A DNA stretch of 64,000 nt from Semisulcospira habei (lineage: Eukaryota; Mollusca; Gastropoda; Semisulcospiridae): NCBI GenBank assembly GCA_036245525.1, contig BTPG01000001.1, positions 217,792,121-217,856,120 of the forward strand, written 5' to 3'. The notes beneath the pieces were generated by a model that had not been told where the DNA came from, made no database searches, and was given only the letters and a program-made list of their open reading frames with translations. Made by a program: the position numbers and the translations under genes. This document shows positions 20,295 to 30,298 of this stretch, one piece after another. The number at the start of each line of letters is the position of its first letter. Position 1 is the first letter of the stretch.

Positions 20295-21178
20295 GTTAAA
20301 ATGGATCAAAAGCTTTTGTGCTGCTGATGTGGGGGCTTCTTTTTTCCTTTTTTTTGTGTGTATTTCTGTTTTTTTGGAAACTGAGTTTGTGGCTTGTATT
20401 TTTTCCATAGCTTGTAACTAGCCATATCCAACAACAAGTCTGCCAATAAAGTATTTTGTTATTCCCGGTTTAGGCTGATGTGTGACAGGCTCAGTTGTTA
20501 GTCTCTCACTTTGATGTGGTGGTGGCACTTGGGGTGGTGATGCTGTTGACGACGGCGGTGGTAGGTCAGTTACATGAGCCTTTTCCTGCAGCTGTATCTT
20601 TTTTGTCTGTTAAACTCAGCTATTCTTTCCCCCGCCTCAACCCTACCGGGGCTTTTAACCTTAGTTACCGTTTGAATTTGAGACAAGATCAGTTGTGGGG
20701 TCATCTGGTTGTCTTCCATTTTCTTCTGCTTTTTAAAATTTATTTTAGAAAAATCTACATAACTCCCTGTGATGAGTAAGGCTACTGCAGGGGCAAGGTA
20801 ATTTCCAAACTTGTAAAACATAAGGCATGCTAATTTACCAATTGAACTTGAAACAATAGGGTTGCTTTCAAGATCATGTGATAGACAATCAGTGTCCACA
20901 GGCAAGAAGTGACTAAATGCTTTTGTGTACAGACACACGAGAGATCGACTTAAGTCACAGGTCATTAGCCAACCAATGTAATTTTCACATTTAGCCTGTA
21001 GTTTAATTACCTCCTCAGCGGCGAGTGATTCAATTTCTTCTGCTGTATACTGTTTTACAAGATATGCCTTTGATTTTCCAAAAACTACCACAGAGCAAAG
21101 TTGTTCTTGTTTCAAGTCTCAATCTTTATTGTCGATGGCGCAGATATCATTCAGAAAAAGAAGTTCATCTTGATTCAT
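20295..21178 (-). pseudogene. Unknown ~200-residue first protein of the integrase element
   Basis: ATG at 21178 begins MNQDELLFLNDICAID. A premature TGA lies at 21119-21121, then the frame runs uninterrupted for 181 codons to 20570 (EQLCSVVVFGKSKAYLVKQY, FSHFLPVDTDCLSHDLESNP, YKFGNYLAPAVALLITGSYV). After the stop a different frame continues with a proline-rich tail (DLPPPSSTASPP) and, past one TAG, a lysine-rich stretch TKKRKKEAP. No known domain is recognised. It could be a structural or DNA-binding protein of the element. The long open stretch beside broken neighbours suggests fairly recent decay. Confidence 0.5.
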
Positions 21179-21374
21179 TTTATAATGTAATAAAATTAAA
21201 ATGAATTAATAATTCTAGAATTCTCTCTTGTGTCCAGTAATATTCAATTGATTACTTAGTCCACCAGCTGTTTCACGCTAGCAATGGGAGCAAATTCTTC
21301 CCAGCTTAATGCTAGGAAGGGGAGCAACTCCTCCCGGCTTCAAAACTGTCGCAGATGGTTACATGTGACCAAAA

Positions 21375-21925
21375 TGTTTTACTGTGATGAAAAAGTTTTG
21401 CTGTGACCGATTCACTTTTGCTGTGACAAGCTTGACTGTACTGTGACAATGATTGTACATGATTGATTGTACATTGCTTAACGTCCCGACAGCAACAAGG
21501 CTTTCTCAGGACGTGCCTGCACTGCTTGTGAAAAAAAAACACACAAAAAAACCCCAGAACATTGAATGTATGTCGCCAGCCGGTCAAATACGTTAAATAA
21601 ACCTAACACATGGGGCCTAAATAAAGCTAAGACCATTTAGCAACACACATCCAATATCAAGAGCTACAGGCAGTGCAGACAGTAGGGAGAGTTTTAAAAA
21701 GGCAAATACAGGTGAATGGACAAAGGGTAGACAGAAACACATGCCCCAGAATAGAGAGAAAAACCCACCCTGTGGGGCTGACCAGGGTGACCCTGGGAAC
21801 TAAAAAATACCTAACCCCACCCAAGTCCCCCAGGGCAGACCCGGGTGGGGTTTGTACTGTGACAAGCTTGATTGTACTGTGACAAACTCGCCTGTGCTGC
21901 GACGAATCCAACAAAGTGGGTCAAC
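21375..21925 (+). repeat. ~20-bp tandem repeat array, split by a dispersed repeat
   Basis: Units of 19-21 bp built on CTGTGACAA recur at 21380-21450 (ACTGTGATGAAAAAG, GCTGTGACCGATTCAC, GCTGTGACAAGCTTGA, ACTGTGACAATGATTG). They resume at 21855-21925 (ACTGTGACAAGCTTGA, ACTGTGACAAACTCGC, GCTGCGACGAATCCAA). The ~385-bp dispersed repeat at 21465-21850 separates the halves. The array lies about 200 bp upstream of the first gene of the integrase element and may belong to its end region. Confidence 0.6.
21465..21850 (-). mobile_element. Unclassified ~370-bp dispersed repeat (family C), full copy
   Basis: On the minus strand it starts CCCCACCCGGGTCTGCCCTG and contains CAGGGTCACCCTGGTCAGCC and CTCCCTACTGTCTGCACTGC. 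It ends CTGTCGGGACGTTAAGCAAT, GTACAATCAATC. Further copies are at 32083, 43556, 51399 and 55834 (plus) and, truncated, at 43160 and 51003 (minus). The end GGGACGTTAA with an AATC-like tail resembles LINE-mobilised SINE tails, but I see no clear pol III A and B boxes, so the class is left open. Confidence 0.65.
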
Positions 21926-22497
21926 ACCACACGAAGTTCTAGCTGCAAAGCGACAAACATTTTCTGCTGTGCTTGATTTGCCTATGCTGTGACAAGCTCA
22001 GTCAGCTGCTGTTAGCTAGCTGGTTGCCTAGAAATGCAGAGTGAGAAATAGCGTTCCTCATAAATTGGCACTGCTGATATGTAGCGCATGGGGCAGTATT
22101 GATTTGGTTTTGTGTGGGTTATGTGTGGCGATGATTATAATAACTTTTGTTGTAGAGATTGATGAGGCGTTAATGATATAGGTGGGGTGGGCCTCTGATT
22201 AAAAAATTGTACTGAGTGCACTGAGAAATAGTAGGGACGTGGTAGGAGGTGAAGAGGGTGATGGCCAAATTAACCTTGTTTTTGGGGTCGGCTCGAAGAC
22301 AATGGAAATCTTGACCAAGGATTCTTCAATTTACTATCTCTCTAACAGAACAAAACTTCTTGTGGTGCTAGCAAAACATTTCCACATTAGTGCCAGCAAA
22401 AGGTCCTCAGCCTAAGTTGCCCCATGCACGGCATGTGTGCTAACTGAAGCTGACAACAGCCCAAAGACCTTTTGATGACCAGGTGCATAAAACAAAC
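21926..22497. other. Intron next to SMG8 exon 4, no recognised feature
   Basis: A few more CTGTGACAA-like words occur near 21985. Otherwise nothing is recognised. Confidence 0.4.
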
Positions 22498-22585
22498 CTT
22501 TGACAGGTGGAATGAGGTGACATAGAAAGGGGGCAAATCCTGCTGGTACGCAGACTCTGCTAAGGGAATGATTTTGCTGCACCGG
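22498..22585 (-). CDS. SMG8: SMG8 internal exon 4 of 5 visible
   Basis: This 88-nt exon holds one base plus 29 codons. The acceptor AG is at 22586-22587 after TATACTTTTC, and the donor GT is at 22496-22497. The peptide RCSKIIPLAESAYQQDLP matches the SMG8 block RCxKALPxAxSAYQxxLP. It ends with LSK at a codon boundary, and the next exon begins LAQAK, as in the family. It is separated from the previous exon by only 982 bp, but from the next by 15.1 kb of transposon-rich intron. Confidence 0.95.
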
Positions 22586-22660
22586 CTGAAAAGTATATGA
22601 AACACACCTGTTTAATTACCATAAGTAGTCAGATGTCACTTATATCATCCTACACTATCC

Positions 22661-22942
22661 TTAAACCCTTCACTGCCAAGAAAATCAAAATATCACCAAC
22701 CAGCAAGAGGAACAGATCCTCATAAGCCTCCGCAATTGCAGGGGCTCATGACAAGAGGATCTATGCTTCTTACTAAGACCAATCTGTATCCATGTCCCTT
22801 GGATGTTTTGGCTATAGGTTAGTGAATGAAAAGAAATTTCAGAAACAAAATATGTGTCCGGTAGCAAGGAAGGTGTTAACCCATTGCCTGCCAGAAGCAC
22901 TGTTTGCTCAATGAAAAGCGCTATTGACAGCCAAAGGGTTAA
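22661..22942. mobile_element. Two adjacent TTAA MITEs sharing one target site
   Basis: The first element (22665-22875) lies between TTAA at 22661-22664 and TTAA at 22876-22879. Its ends are ACCCTTCACTGCCAAG and, inverted, CACCTTCCTTGCTACC, and it holds the hairpin GCAAGAGGAACAGATCCTCA ... GGATCTATGCTTCTT. The second (22880-22938) reuses the central TTAA and ends at TTAA 22939-22942, with ends CCCATTGCCTGCCA and, inverted, CCCTTTGGCTGTCA. These look like non-autonomous piggyBac-type derivatives (CCC start, TTAA target). They lie in the 1.0-kb intron. Confidence 0.6.
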
Positions 22943-23567
22943 TAGGAGTGCTTGAGTTCCATATTCCACCCTCCTTCAACCTGGCAGAAGACATTCTTTT
23001 TAAAACGAGTATACAATCGGGAATCTTTAGCACTAGGAGCAAGTCTAGAGTTAGACTTTCTGTGTTTCTTGCACCGCATGATGTCTGCAGTAGATCGTCT
23101 GCTATAAATTCAATTGTAGAATTACTTCCCTTTGCTTTGGGAAAGACAAAGGTAGGTGAATAATAATTTAGGTGGCATTACATTACCCACCTTGTACTCA
23201 CTGCAAAAGGCACTGGTAATGTTTGGCTGTATGCACAAGAGGGTGAAATCAAAAATCAAACTTCTGAGTCTGCTGACTCAATAAAATTTATATCATACAA
23301 TAACCATGAAACCAAACAATGAGAGACATTAACCCTTTTTGCCCTGATACACTATTGCTTGAAATAAATTTGATTATGATAGTTCAAGGGTGGTACCAGG
23401 ATAGATTGGCGCCTGAGGCACTCCGCTATTCCAGCACCACCCTTCAACTAAAAGTGTTGTTGATCAATCTCCTAATCTGTAATGTAGCCGTCATAGGACT
23501 TTTAGCAAATATTTTAAAAGGAGCCTCAGGATGTATTGGGTTAATCAATACCCATTACTGTAGCTAC
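22943..23567. other. Short SMG8 intron, remainder
   Basis: Nothing is recognised beyond the two MITEs. The intron ends at the exon 3 donor. Confidence 0.5.
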
Positions 23568-23707
23568 CTCTCTGAGAAGCGAAGATCAGGATCCAGTAGT
23601 GACCGCAACGTGTTGAGAGAGCTCTGAGCACGCCCCTCCGGAGTTGAGTCAAACAAAAACCCATGTGTCTGACAGCACACATCAAACCACTGGCAGGCCG
23701 CTGGCAG
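23568..23707 (-). CDS. SMG8: SMG8 internal exon 3 of 5 visible
   Basis: This 140-nt exon holds 46 codons plus two bases. The acceptor AG is at 23708-23709 after CATCTCCCTGC, and the donor GT is at 23566-23567. The peptide starts LPAACQWFDVCC and ends LDPDLRFSE, corresponding to the SMG8 segment between the FELP block and the RCQK block. The middle is poorly conserved, as is usual for this part of the family. The two trailing bases AG plus the first base C of the next exon give a serine codon, so phase is kept. The exon sits between the 34.9-kb and the 1.0-kb introns. Confidence 0.93.
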
Positions 23708-24094
23708 CTGCAGGGAGATGTAGTTACAGAAGATGTTAATGGGTATTATTTTATTATATGACAACAAAAAGAAACCAAAGTCTGAAATATTCAACCACAA
23801 GTGGATTTTTATTCTGCAAAGTGCAAAAGTGATACTGCCAGTTGACAAAGATCACGTTTTTGCAGTCTTCATTAATTCAATGCCAGAAAGCAGTAGCCAT
23901 CCCAGGAACATGCATTCAAAGTGGTGTCAACAAGAGGCACAGATCCTCATCAGCCACCACAACTTTTCACAAAATGCAAGGGGTTAAAATCTGATAAATA
24001 TCAAACAAAGTTTGAAGAGCCAGGCAACTGCGATCCTCTAACGAAGGCATGTCACACACTGTGAGCTCTCTCAAGAGATGCACTGATCATCATA
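23708..24094. other. Start of the 35-kb intron, partial hairpin MITE
   Basis: A half hairpin repeat (CAAGAGGCACAGATCCTCAT) lies at 23931-23950. Nothing else is recognised. Confidence 0.4.
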
Positions 24095-25545
24095 CAAGAA
24101 GAAACTCAAAGCCCTAATAGCTCACCTTTATGTCCAATCCACATAATAAGTGTCACCTTGACCTTTCCAACAGGTCACTGAAGTGTTCAAGTGTCTAAAC
24201 ATAAGTAAAGGGCTGGCTTTTATGCCAGCGAAATCTGAGTTTTTTCAAAATGTATGCATAAATAAAAAATTGTCAACCTTCTGTGACCCTTGAGGGGGCA
24301 ACTAAGTTTGCATGCATAAAAAGGTGTTATCATCAGCTACCTTTATGTCAAGTTTGATTGAACAGTTTACAAAACCTTTGATAACAAGAATGGCAAAGCC
24401 CTTAAGGCTTATGTGCATAACCGATCAACATAATTAATCTAACCTTTGCGACTTTGACCTTCCAGACAGGTCACTGAAATAAGCATGTGTTTGAACATAA
24501 GGAAAGCGTTGGCTTTTGGGCCTGTGAAATCCACGTTTTCTCAAAATTTACACATTTTTTTTACTTTTGTCAACCTCCCATGACCCTTGACCTTTGTGAG
24601 TAGTGAACCAAATTAGTATGCATAGAAAGGTCTTGTCATCATCTACCTTTCTGCTACATATGGTTGAAAAGTTTTTCAAAAAATCTGAAAAAAACCCTAA
24701 AATTTTACCCCAAAAATAGACATCATTTGCTGATCTCTTGTGACCCTTGATATTTCTAAGGAATCGTCCAAATTAGCATGCATAGGATGGTCATATCATC
24801 AGGTATCTCTGTACCAAGCTTGGGATAGAAGTTGTAAATAGTATTTGAGGAAAAGAAAATTGTCAAGAAATAGCTATTTGCGATGTATTTCCTGATCTTG
24901 TGACCCTTGACCTTTCTGAGGGGTCATCCAAATTGTTATGCATAGGAAAGTCATACCTTCAGCTATCTCTGTACCAAGTGTGAGTCTTAAGCTATGAACA
25001 GTATTTGAGAAAAATATACTTTGTCAAAATATGGCTACTTTTGAGCTATTTCCTGATCTCATGTCCCAGGGGTCATTCAAATTAGTATGCACAAAGAGGT
25101 CTTACCATCAGTTATCTTTGTACCAAGTTTGGGTTTGAAACTGTAAATAGTATTTGAGAAAAAAACACATTATGGCTTTCTATTTAACCTATTTTCTGAT
25201 CCCCTGTGACCTTGACCTTTCAGAAAGGTCAATGAAATTGGTATGCTTAGAAAGGTCCTGCCACGAAATATCCTTAGGCAAAGTTTGAAGAGTGTGGCTT
25301 GAATAGTCTCTGAGAAAATGCCAAACATTATAGTTTACCACTGATGCTAGATGGATAGATGACCACTGACCCAGAACACAGGCTCACCTTTGCTTAGCAT
25401 GTGAGACAAAAACATCTTTTGTCAAAACACGGCTATTTTTTTTTAATTATTTTCTAATCTAGTGACCTTTGACCATTCCGAAGGGTCAACCAAATTAATA
25501 TGCATAGAGTCTTTTATATCTCTGTACAAAGTAGTCTAGGCAGTA
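24095..25545 (+). repeat. Family A complex repeat, longest run
   Basis: Two or three copies lie end to end. A short one ends near 24385, a full one starts at 24390 (GGCAAAGCCCTTAAGGCTTA) and finishes at 25405 (GAGAAAATGCCAAACATTAT, GCTCACCTTTGC, ATGTGAG), and a partial one follows to 25545. Exact TGACCCTTGACCT words lie at 24581-24593 and 24901-24913. Each unit repeats CCAAATTAGTATGCATAGAA. This is the best place to derive a consensus for the family. Confidence 0.75.
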
Positions 25546-25552
25546 CCGCCAA

Positions 25553-25985
25553 CTGGGGCGGTCCGTGGCGCAGTGGTTAAGGCGCCTGCCACCAATGCCA
25601 AGGGTGCGAGGTTCGATACCGGGTTCCGGCGTTGGACTTTTCTCCTCTGGTAAGTGTCACCGTTAATTCGGGCGGACCGTCGGGGGTTCTTTCTCCGGGT
25701 ACTCCGGTTCTTCCACCCCCCCCCCCCCATCCCCCACGCTTTGGTACCGGTCTCAGGCCACTTTACAAATTTCAAATACAAGTGATCAAAAATCTCTGTA
25801 ACTTCAGTAGCTGACTGGCCCTTCGTTTGTCTTGTACTGTGTTTGTACTGTGCTTGTCTTAAATGGCGTAAATCCGTGTCTGTTTCGTGAGTGTGTGTGT
25901 GTTGGGTTTCAGGCGCGGCGCTTTGAGTCGATTTCCCCAAAATTGAGAAAAAGCGCCTATATAATAACGGTATTATTATTATTAT
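25553..25985 (+). mobile_element. tRNA-derived SINE (family S1), full-length copy
   Basis: The first ~75 nt are tRNA-like, with A box TGGCGCAGTGG (25566-25576) and a perfect B box GGTTCGATACC (25610-25620). The body follows (GACTTTTCTCCTCTGGTAAG, CACCGTTAATTCGGGCGGAC, TTTCTCCGGGTACTCC, poly-C, TTCAAATACAAGTGATCAAA). It ends with GGCGCGGCGCTTTGAGTCGA, AAAAGCGCCTATATAATAAC and (ATT)n. Copies are at 54690-55114 (minus) and 56772-57812 (5'-truncated, nested). The A/B boxes imply pol III transcription. The 3' tail resembles the tail of the LINE at 57018-57724. Confidence 0.85.
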
Positions 25986-26794
25986 TAACTATACTGCAAA
26001 GTTGTCCAAGACTTATGAAATTTGACAGTTATGTACAGTTATTAACGCAGTTTCGATTGGCAACATTCACTTTTCTGCGACCATTAAAATAAGGGAGAGA
26101 ACTCTTACATACACTGTTCAGTTATATCAGGATTGCGGCCAATCCATATTATATGGAATAAAAATGTGTTGTGCTAGAATTGGATAACAATGTGAATGTA
26201 TGTATACAACCTCACGAGACCCTGCGTACAACCGTTTCTTATGAATATCTGTGCCATTTTGCTACCTTGCGGTGGCTTGTGATTAGTGGTGGTAATGTAT
26301 GTTACACCAACGGTGTTAGAATGGATGGAATTAACTTTATAGTTTCTCGCAGTGTCCAAGCTGTATGACTGGTGGTTTTCAGTATCTGTCCTGATTAATG
26401 TCTGAGTATTTCTATTTTCCGCTGTTGAATTAAGAAAAGTGAATTAATTAATAACCTTGCCTAACAAATATTATATAGTCAATAGCCGGACAAATCAGTA
26501 CAGAGCAGGCTAATCCATTTGATATCGATTCAACATCTGTGTAAATCTGGCTGTGTCCACATAAGTGCACTTTTCCAGTAATGTAACACAACTTGATGCT
26601 TTTTTTCCACTGTATAAAATTTACTTGCGTGGAATTCCCACTCAAACAGCAAAGTACTGCTGTAAACTTTATTCATGTATTTTCAGGGAAAAAGATTTCA
26701 GTGAGAAAGATTTTGCGACGACACAAACTCACTAAAAAGGGATGTCATCCATAGTGATGACAAAACAACAGCGCCAGTGTTCAGCATGTCCCTG
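25986..26794. other. Intron, no recognised feature
   Basis: AT-rich sequence between the SINE and the LINE. No exon or repeat is recognised. Confidence 0.4.
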
Positions 26795-29640
26795 TTATTC
26801 AAATTCAAATACTTTATTGTATCAGTCTGGCAGACAGATTTTTTTCCCGTTGGGATCACATGCGCGTACGGTTTTAGCCACATTATGACACTTATGACAA
26901 TCGTGTTGAAAAAACAAAAACACAACCCACTAAATGACCACAGTGTGAGGTGCAAGTTCCTTGACGGCGTCAACAGGGAGAGAGAGATACGCTAGTTAAC
27001 ACACTCCTCATTTAGGAGACGGATGGCCGAGGGAACAAAGCTGCCCTTGCAGCATTTGGTTTTAACAAGAGGAGCCTTGAACCTACAGCCAGATGGGAGC
27101 TTTTGAAGGTGCTCAGAAAGGCAGTGGGAAGTGTCAGCTGCCAGCCGCAGGCCCTTGCGTATCATTCTCATCCTGTAGAGGCCATCAAGGCCCTCCAACC
27201 TGCCCAGAACGATTTTCTCACTAAGCCTGATTATCTTGTTCAGCTTCCTCAAGTTCTTCTCGCCCAGGGAGCCGAACCATGAGACAAAGGAGAAAGTAAG
27301 AAGGCTTTCTATAAAGCAGAGGTAGAAGAACTGCCTGAGGATTTTGGGACTCACATCAAAGGAGCGGAGTTTGCACAGCATATACAGTCTCCCTTGGGCT
27401 TTCTTAAAGATGAGGTCTGTGTTGTCGGTGAAGGATAGCCGTGAATCAATCAAGGTCCCTAGGTATTTTGTAAACATCTGTGGGAGTGACAAAAGTGCCG
27501 TCAATCACCAGGGGCTGAGGAGGTGGGAGTGGGCTCCCAGACATTGGCCCACTGCCAGGCTTCTGAAAGTCGACTACCATCTCCTCAGTCTTGCCCACGT
27601 TCAACTGTAGATGGTTGTTATGACACCATGAGACAAATTGACCCACTTCTGCAAAGTAGTCAGCATCTGAGTTTGACTGCTGTGTCCTCTGCAAATTTGA
27701 CATAGTGAGTCCTGTCTTTGGAGCTGGTACAGTCATTTGTGAAGAGGATGTAAAGGACAGGCAAGACCATACATCCTTGGGGGCTGCCCACGGACGTGGT
27801 GATGACGGAGGACATCAAGTTGTTTACGTGAACACAATGCGTTCTTTCCACTAGGAAGTTCAAGATCCACAGGATCAGAGAAGGGCTGACATTCATGTGG
27901 CGCAGCTTGTCAGCCAGAAGGTGAGGCCTCATCGTATTGAAGGCGCTGGAAAAGTCAACAAAGAGGACTCTGGCAAAGGACTTTGGTGTCTCCAGGTGAG
28001 TGAGAATTAGGTGCAGGAGAGTGATGACTGCATCATCTACATCCCTGTTGTGGCGATATGACTGCATCATCTACATCCCTGTTGTGGCGATATGCGAACT
28101 GTAGGGGGTCGAGCTGGTCACTCGTCTGACTGAGTAGTCAACTCAGGAGAAGTCTCTCGAGGCACTTCATGATAATAGAGGTCAGGGCAATAGGTCTGTA
28201 GTCATTAGGGCAAGAGGGTTTTGGTTTCTTGGGAGCTGGACAGATCAGGGAGTGTTTCCAGACTGATGGGATTGAGTTGGACGTGAGGGATGCGTTGAAG
28301 ATCTGCGTGAAGACTGGTGTCAGTTGGGCATTGCAGGACTGCAGCACCTTACCACTGATTCCGTCTGGGCCTGGGGCTTTGTGTGACTGAAGGCAGAGGA
28401 GGACCATCAACACCTCTTCCTCGCTGATCTCTGTAACTCTGCAGTCATCAGAAAGAGCATGGAGTTCGTCTCTGATGGTCTGCACTTCAGACTGGACGTT
28501 CACCTCAACCCAAGCAAAATGGTCGTTCAACTGGTTGGAGAGCTGTAGGCTGTCATCACAGTGTAGACCTGTGGTGGAGGCACTTTGTTTCTGCTAAGCC
28601 CCGGCCATAGCCTTCAGACCTTGCCACGCTGTGCGTAGATCACCTGTCCCAAACCGACTCTCCACCTTTTCTTTGAACCGACGTATATTGTCTCTGATTT
28701 CCAAAACTGAGCTGAGACTGCAGCTTTTTGCCCTCAATAAAGTCACCGCTAGAAAAAGCTGTTGCCTTTTGTTTCAATGTCCCTTTCAGTTCTTTCGATA
28801 CCCAGGGCTTGTTGTTTGGAAAAACTTTCACCACCTTAGTTGGAATGACAAAATCCTCACAGAAACGAATGTAGCTTGAAACGACGTCCACAGTTTCCTC
28901 TAGCGACTTACTGATGTCTAGGAACATTGACCAGTCTGTGCACTCAAAGCACCCCCGAAGTTGTGCATCAGTGTCAGAAGTCCACTCCTTGATGATTTTT
29001 TCCACTGGCGGAACAGATTTCAGCTTGGTTTTGTACATGGGCAGCAGATGCACCACACAATGATCAGCAGTGCTGAGTGGAGGTTTACTGACAGCTTTGT
29101 AGGCGAGGGTGATATTCCCAAAACATTTGTCGAAAAATTTGTCTTTTCTCATCTTGCAGTTTACATATTGATGATAATGAGGGAAGCAGTCAGAAAGAAA
29201 GCATCCATTGAAGTCCCACAGAATAAACTTGGGAGCGTCGGGGGAGTCAATCTCTTGCTGCTGCACAATGTCAGCTATAACATCAGCGGCCAATGTATAG
29301 TTTGCGTCAGCGGGGATATACACAACGGTAACAAACAATCATGCATCAAACAATCTGCCAAACTCCTGCGGTAGATAGAAAGGGCGTAAGGCAAGGGAGA
29401 TAACCTCAATGTCTTTGGTGCACAATTGATGTTTGACCTTGACATCTGTGCAGCAACGCTCTGAGACGTACACGCAGACCCCACCCCCTCGCGATTTTCC
29501 AGTGGCCGCACATCTGTCCTGTCTAAAGGGGCCATGAAAATTATCATAGTGTGAATTGTATTCAGCCTGGCTCCGTGAATTCAGGACAGCATGAAAATGT
29601 GCAGCCAATTACATTCTAGCCACCCTAAACAGTAGTTACT
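26795..29640 (-). mobile_element. CR1/Rex-like LINE, endonuclease plus reverse transcriptase, decayed
   Basis: On the minus strand the order is: endonuclease N-part (29608-29339: SRGGGVCVYVSERC), endonuclease C-part (29338-28640: VVYIPADANYTLAADV, WDFNG, ADH), RT start (28530-28138: PGPDGISGKVL, NDYRPIALTSIIMKCLE), RT core (28070-27660: FVDFSSAFNTMRP, SVGSPQGCMVLPVLY, KFAEDTAV), thumb (27736-27446: WCHNNHLQLNVGKTEEMVVD), and C-terminal domain (27504-26992: RKLNKIIRLSEKI, QKLPSGCRFKAP). The first gag-like ORF is absent, so the copy is 5'-truncated. Lesions are an in-frame TGA at 29336-29338, at least four frame changes, GDFN changed to WDFN, and the RT FADD changed to FAED. The 3' end is near 26795, with CAATAAAGTATTTGAATTTG. 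The protein style is that of the CR1/Rex/L2 group. Confidence 0.8.
28024..28091 (+). repeat. 34-bp perfect tandem duplication inside the LINE
   Basis: The 34-bp unit starting ATGACTGCATCATCTACATC occupies 28024-28057 and again 28058-28091 with no difference. It lies in the RT region encoding YRHNRDVDDAV and causes a +1 frame change. Perfect identity means it arose after the LINE was already in place. Confidence 0.9.
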
Positions 29641-30088
29641 GGCAGCCATTCCTGACCTGATTTTAACTTTGCAAAGAAAAGAATACATTCTTGTCTTTAG
29701 GAGGCGCCCTAGGCGAGAATTACTACAAACGAGCGAAACACTAATAGGATACGTCAGTTCTCACACTACTTAGTTACTTTCTTTTCAAGAAGACTTCACA
29801 TTGTAGCTGTTACGTGTTGAATCGTAGTCGTAGTATGATATCACACCAGACGCGCGCACGTAAGGTTCTTTTCAAAGAAACTTCATTCAGCTGCAACCCG
29901 TCACACGTGGCTTAAAGATGTAGACTACACTGGAGTAACAGTTCCAACAATATTTTATTTCAGCGATGCGATCTCCACACAATGTATTCCCAAATGCACC
30001 AACACTGATACAATGTCTCCTCTGCAAATGTCAACACTGGCGACACAATGCGTTTCTCGTACACCACTGTTACGCTGTGTCTCTCACA
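29641..30088. other. Intron upstream of the LINE, no recognised gene
   Basis: No coding region or known repeat is recognised. Confidence 0.4.
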
Positions 30089-30195
30089 ATAAACTTGGGA
30101 GCGTCGGGGGAGTCAATCTCTTGCTGCTGCACAATGTCAGCTATAACATCAGTGGCCAATGTATAGTTTGCGTCAGCGGGAATATACACAACGGT
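30089..30195 (-). repeat. Second copy of a 107-bp LINE endonuclease segment
   Basis: This segment matches 29222-29331 of the LINE with only a couple of differences (AATAAACTTGGGAGCGTCGG ... GGAATATACACAACGGTA), in the same orientation and about 865 bp away. No other LINE sequence flanks it on either side. Confidence 0.85.
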
Positions 30196-30298
30196 ATATG
30201 GGCCACGTACCTACGATAAACTGTGTGTCCCTACAATGAACTGACAACGCATGACAATGTACACACGTGCTTCCTAGCACCAACTGTTATAGTAAAAT

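Noticed and set aside
20495..20779. A 94-codon plus-strand frame with hydrophobic start
   Set aside because: Antisense to the unknown first protein of the integrase element, whose minus-strand frame is longer and fits its neighbours.
25553..25630. A functional tRNA gene on the plus strand
   Set aside because: A and B boxes are excellent, but the sequence runs directly into a repeat body with an (ATT)n end and occurs again at 54690-55114, so it is a SINE head.
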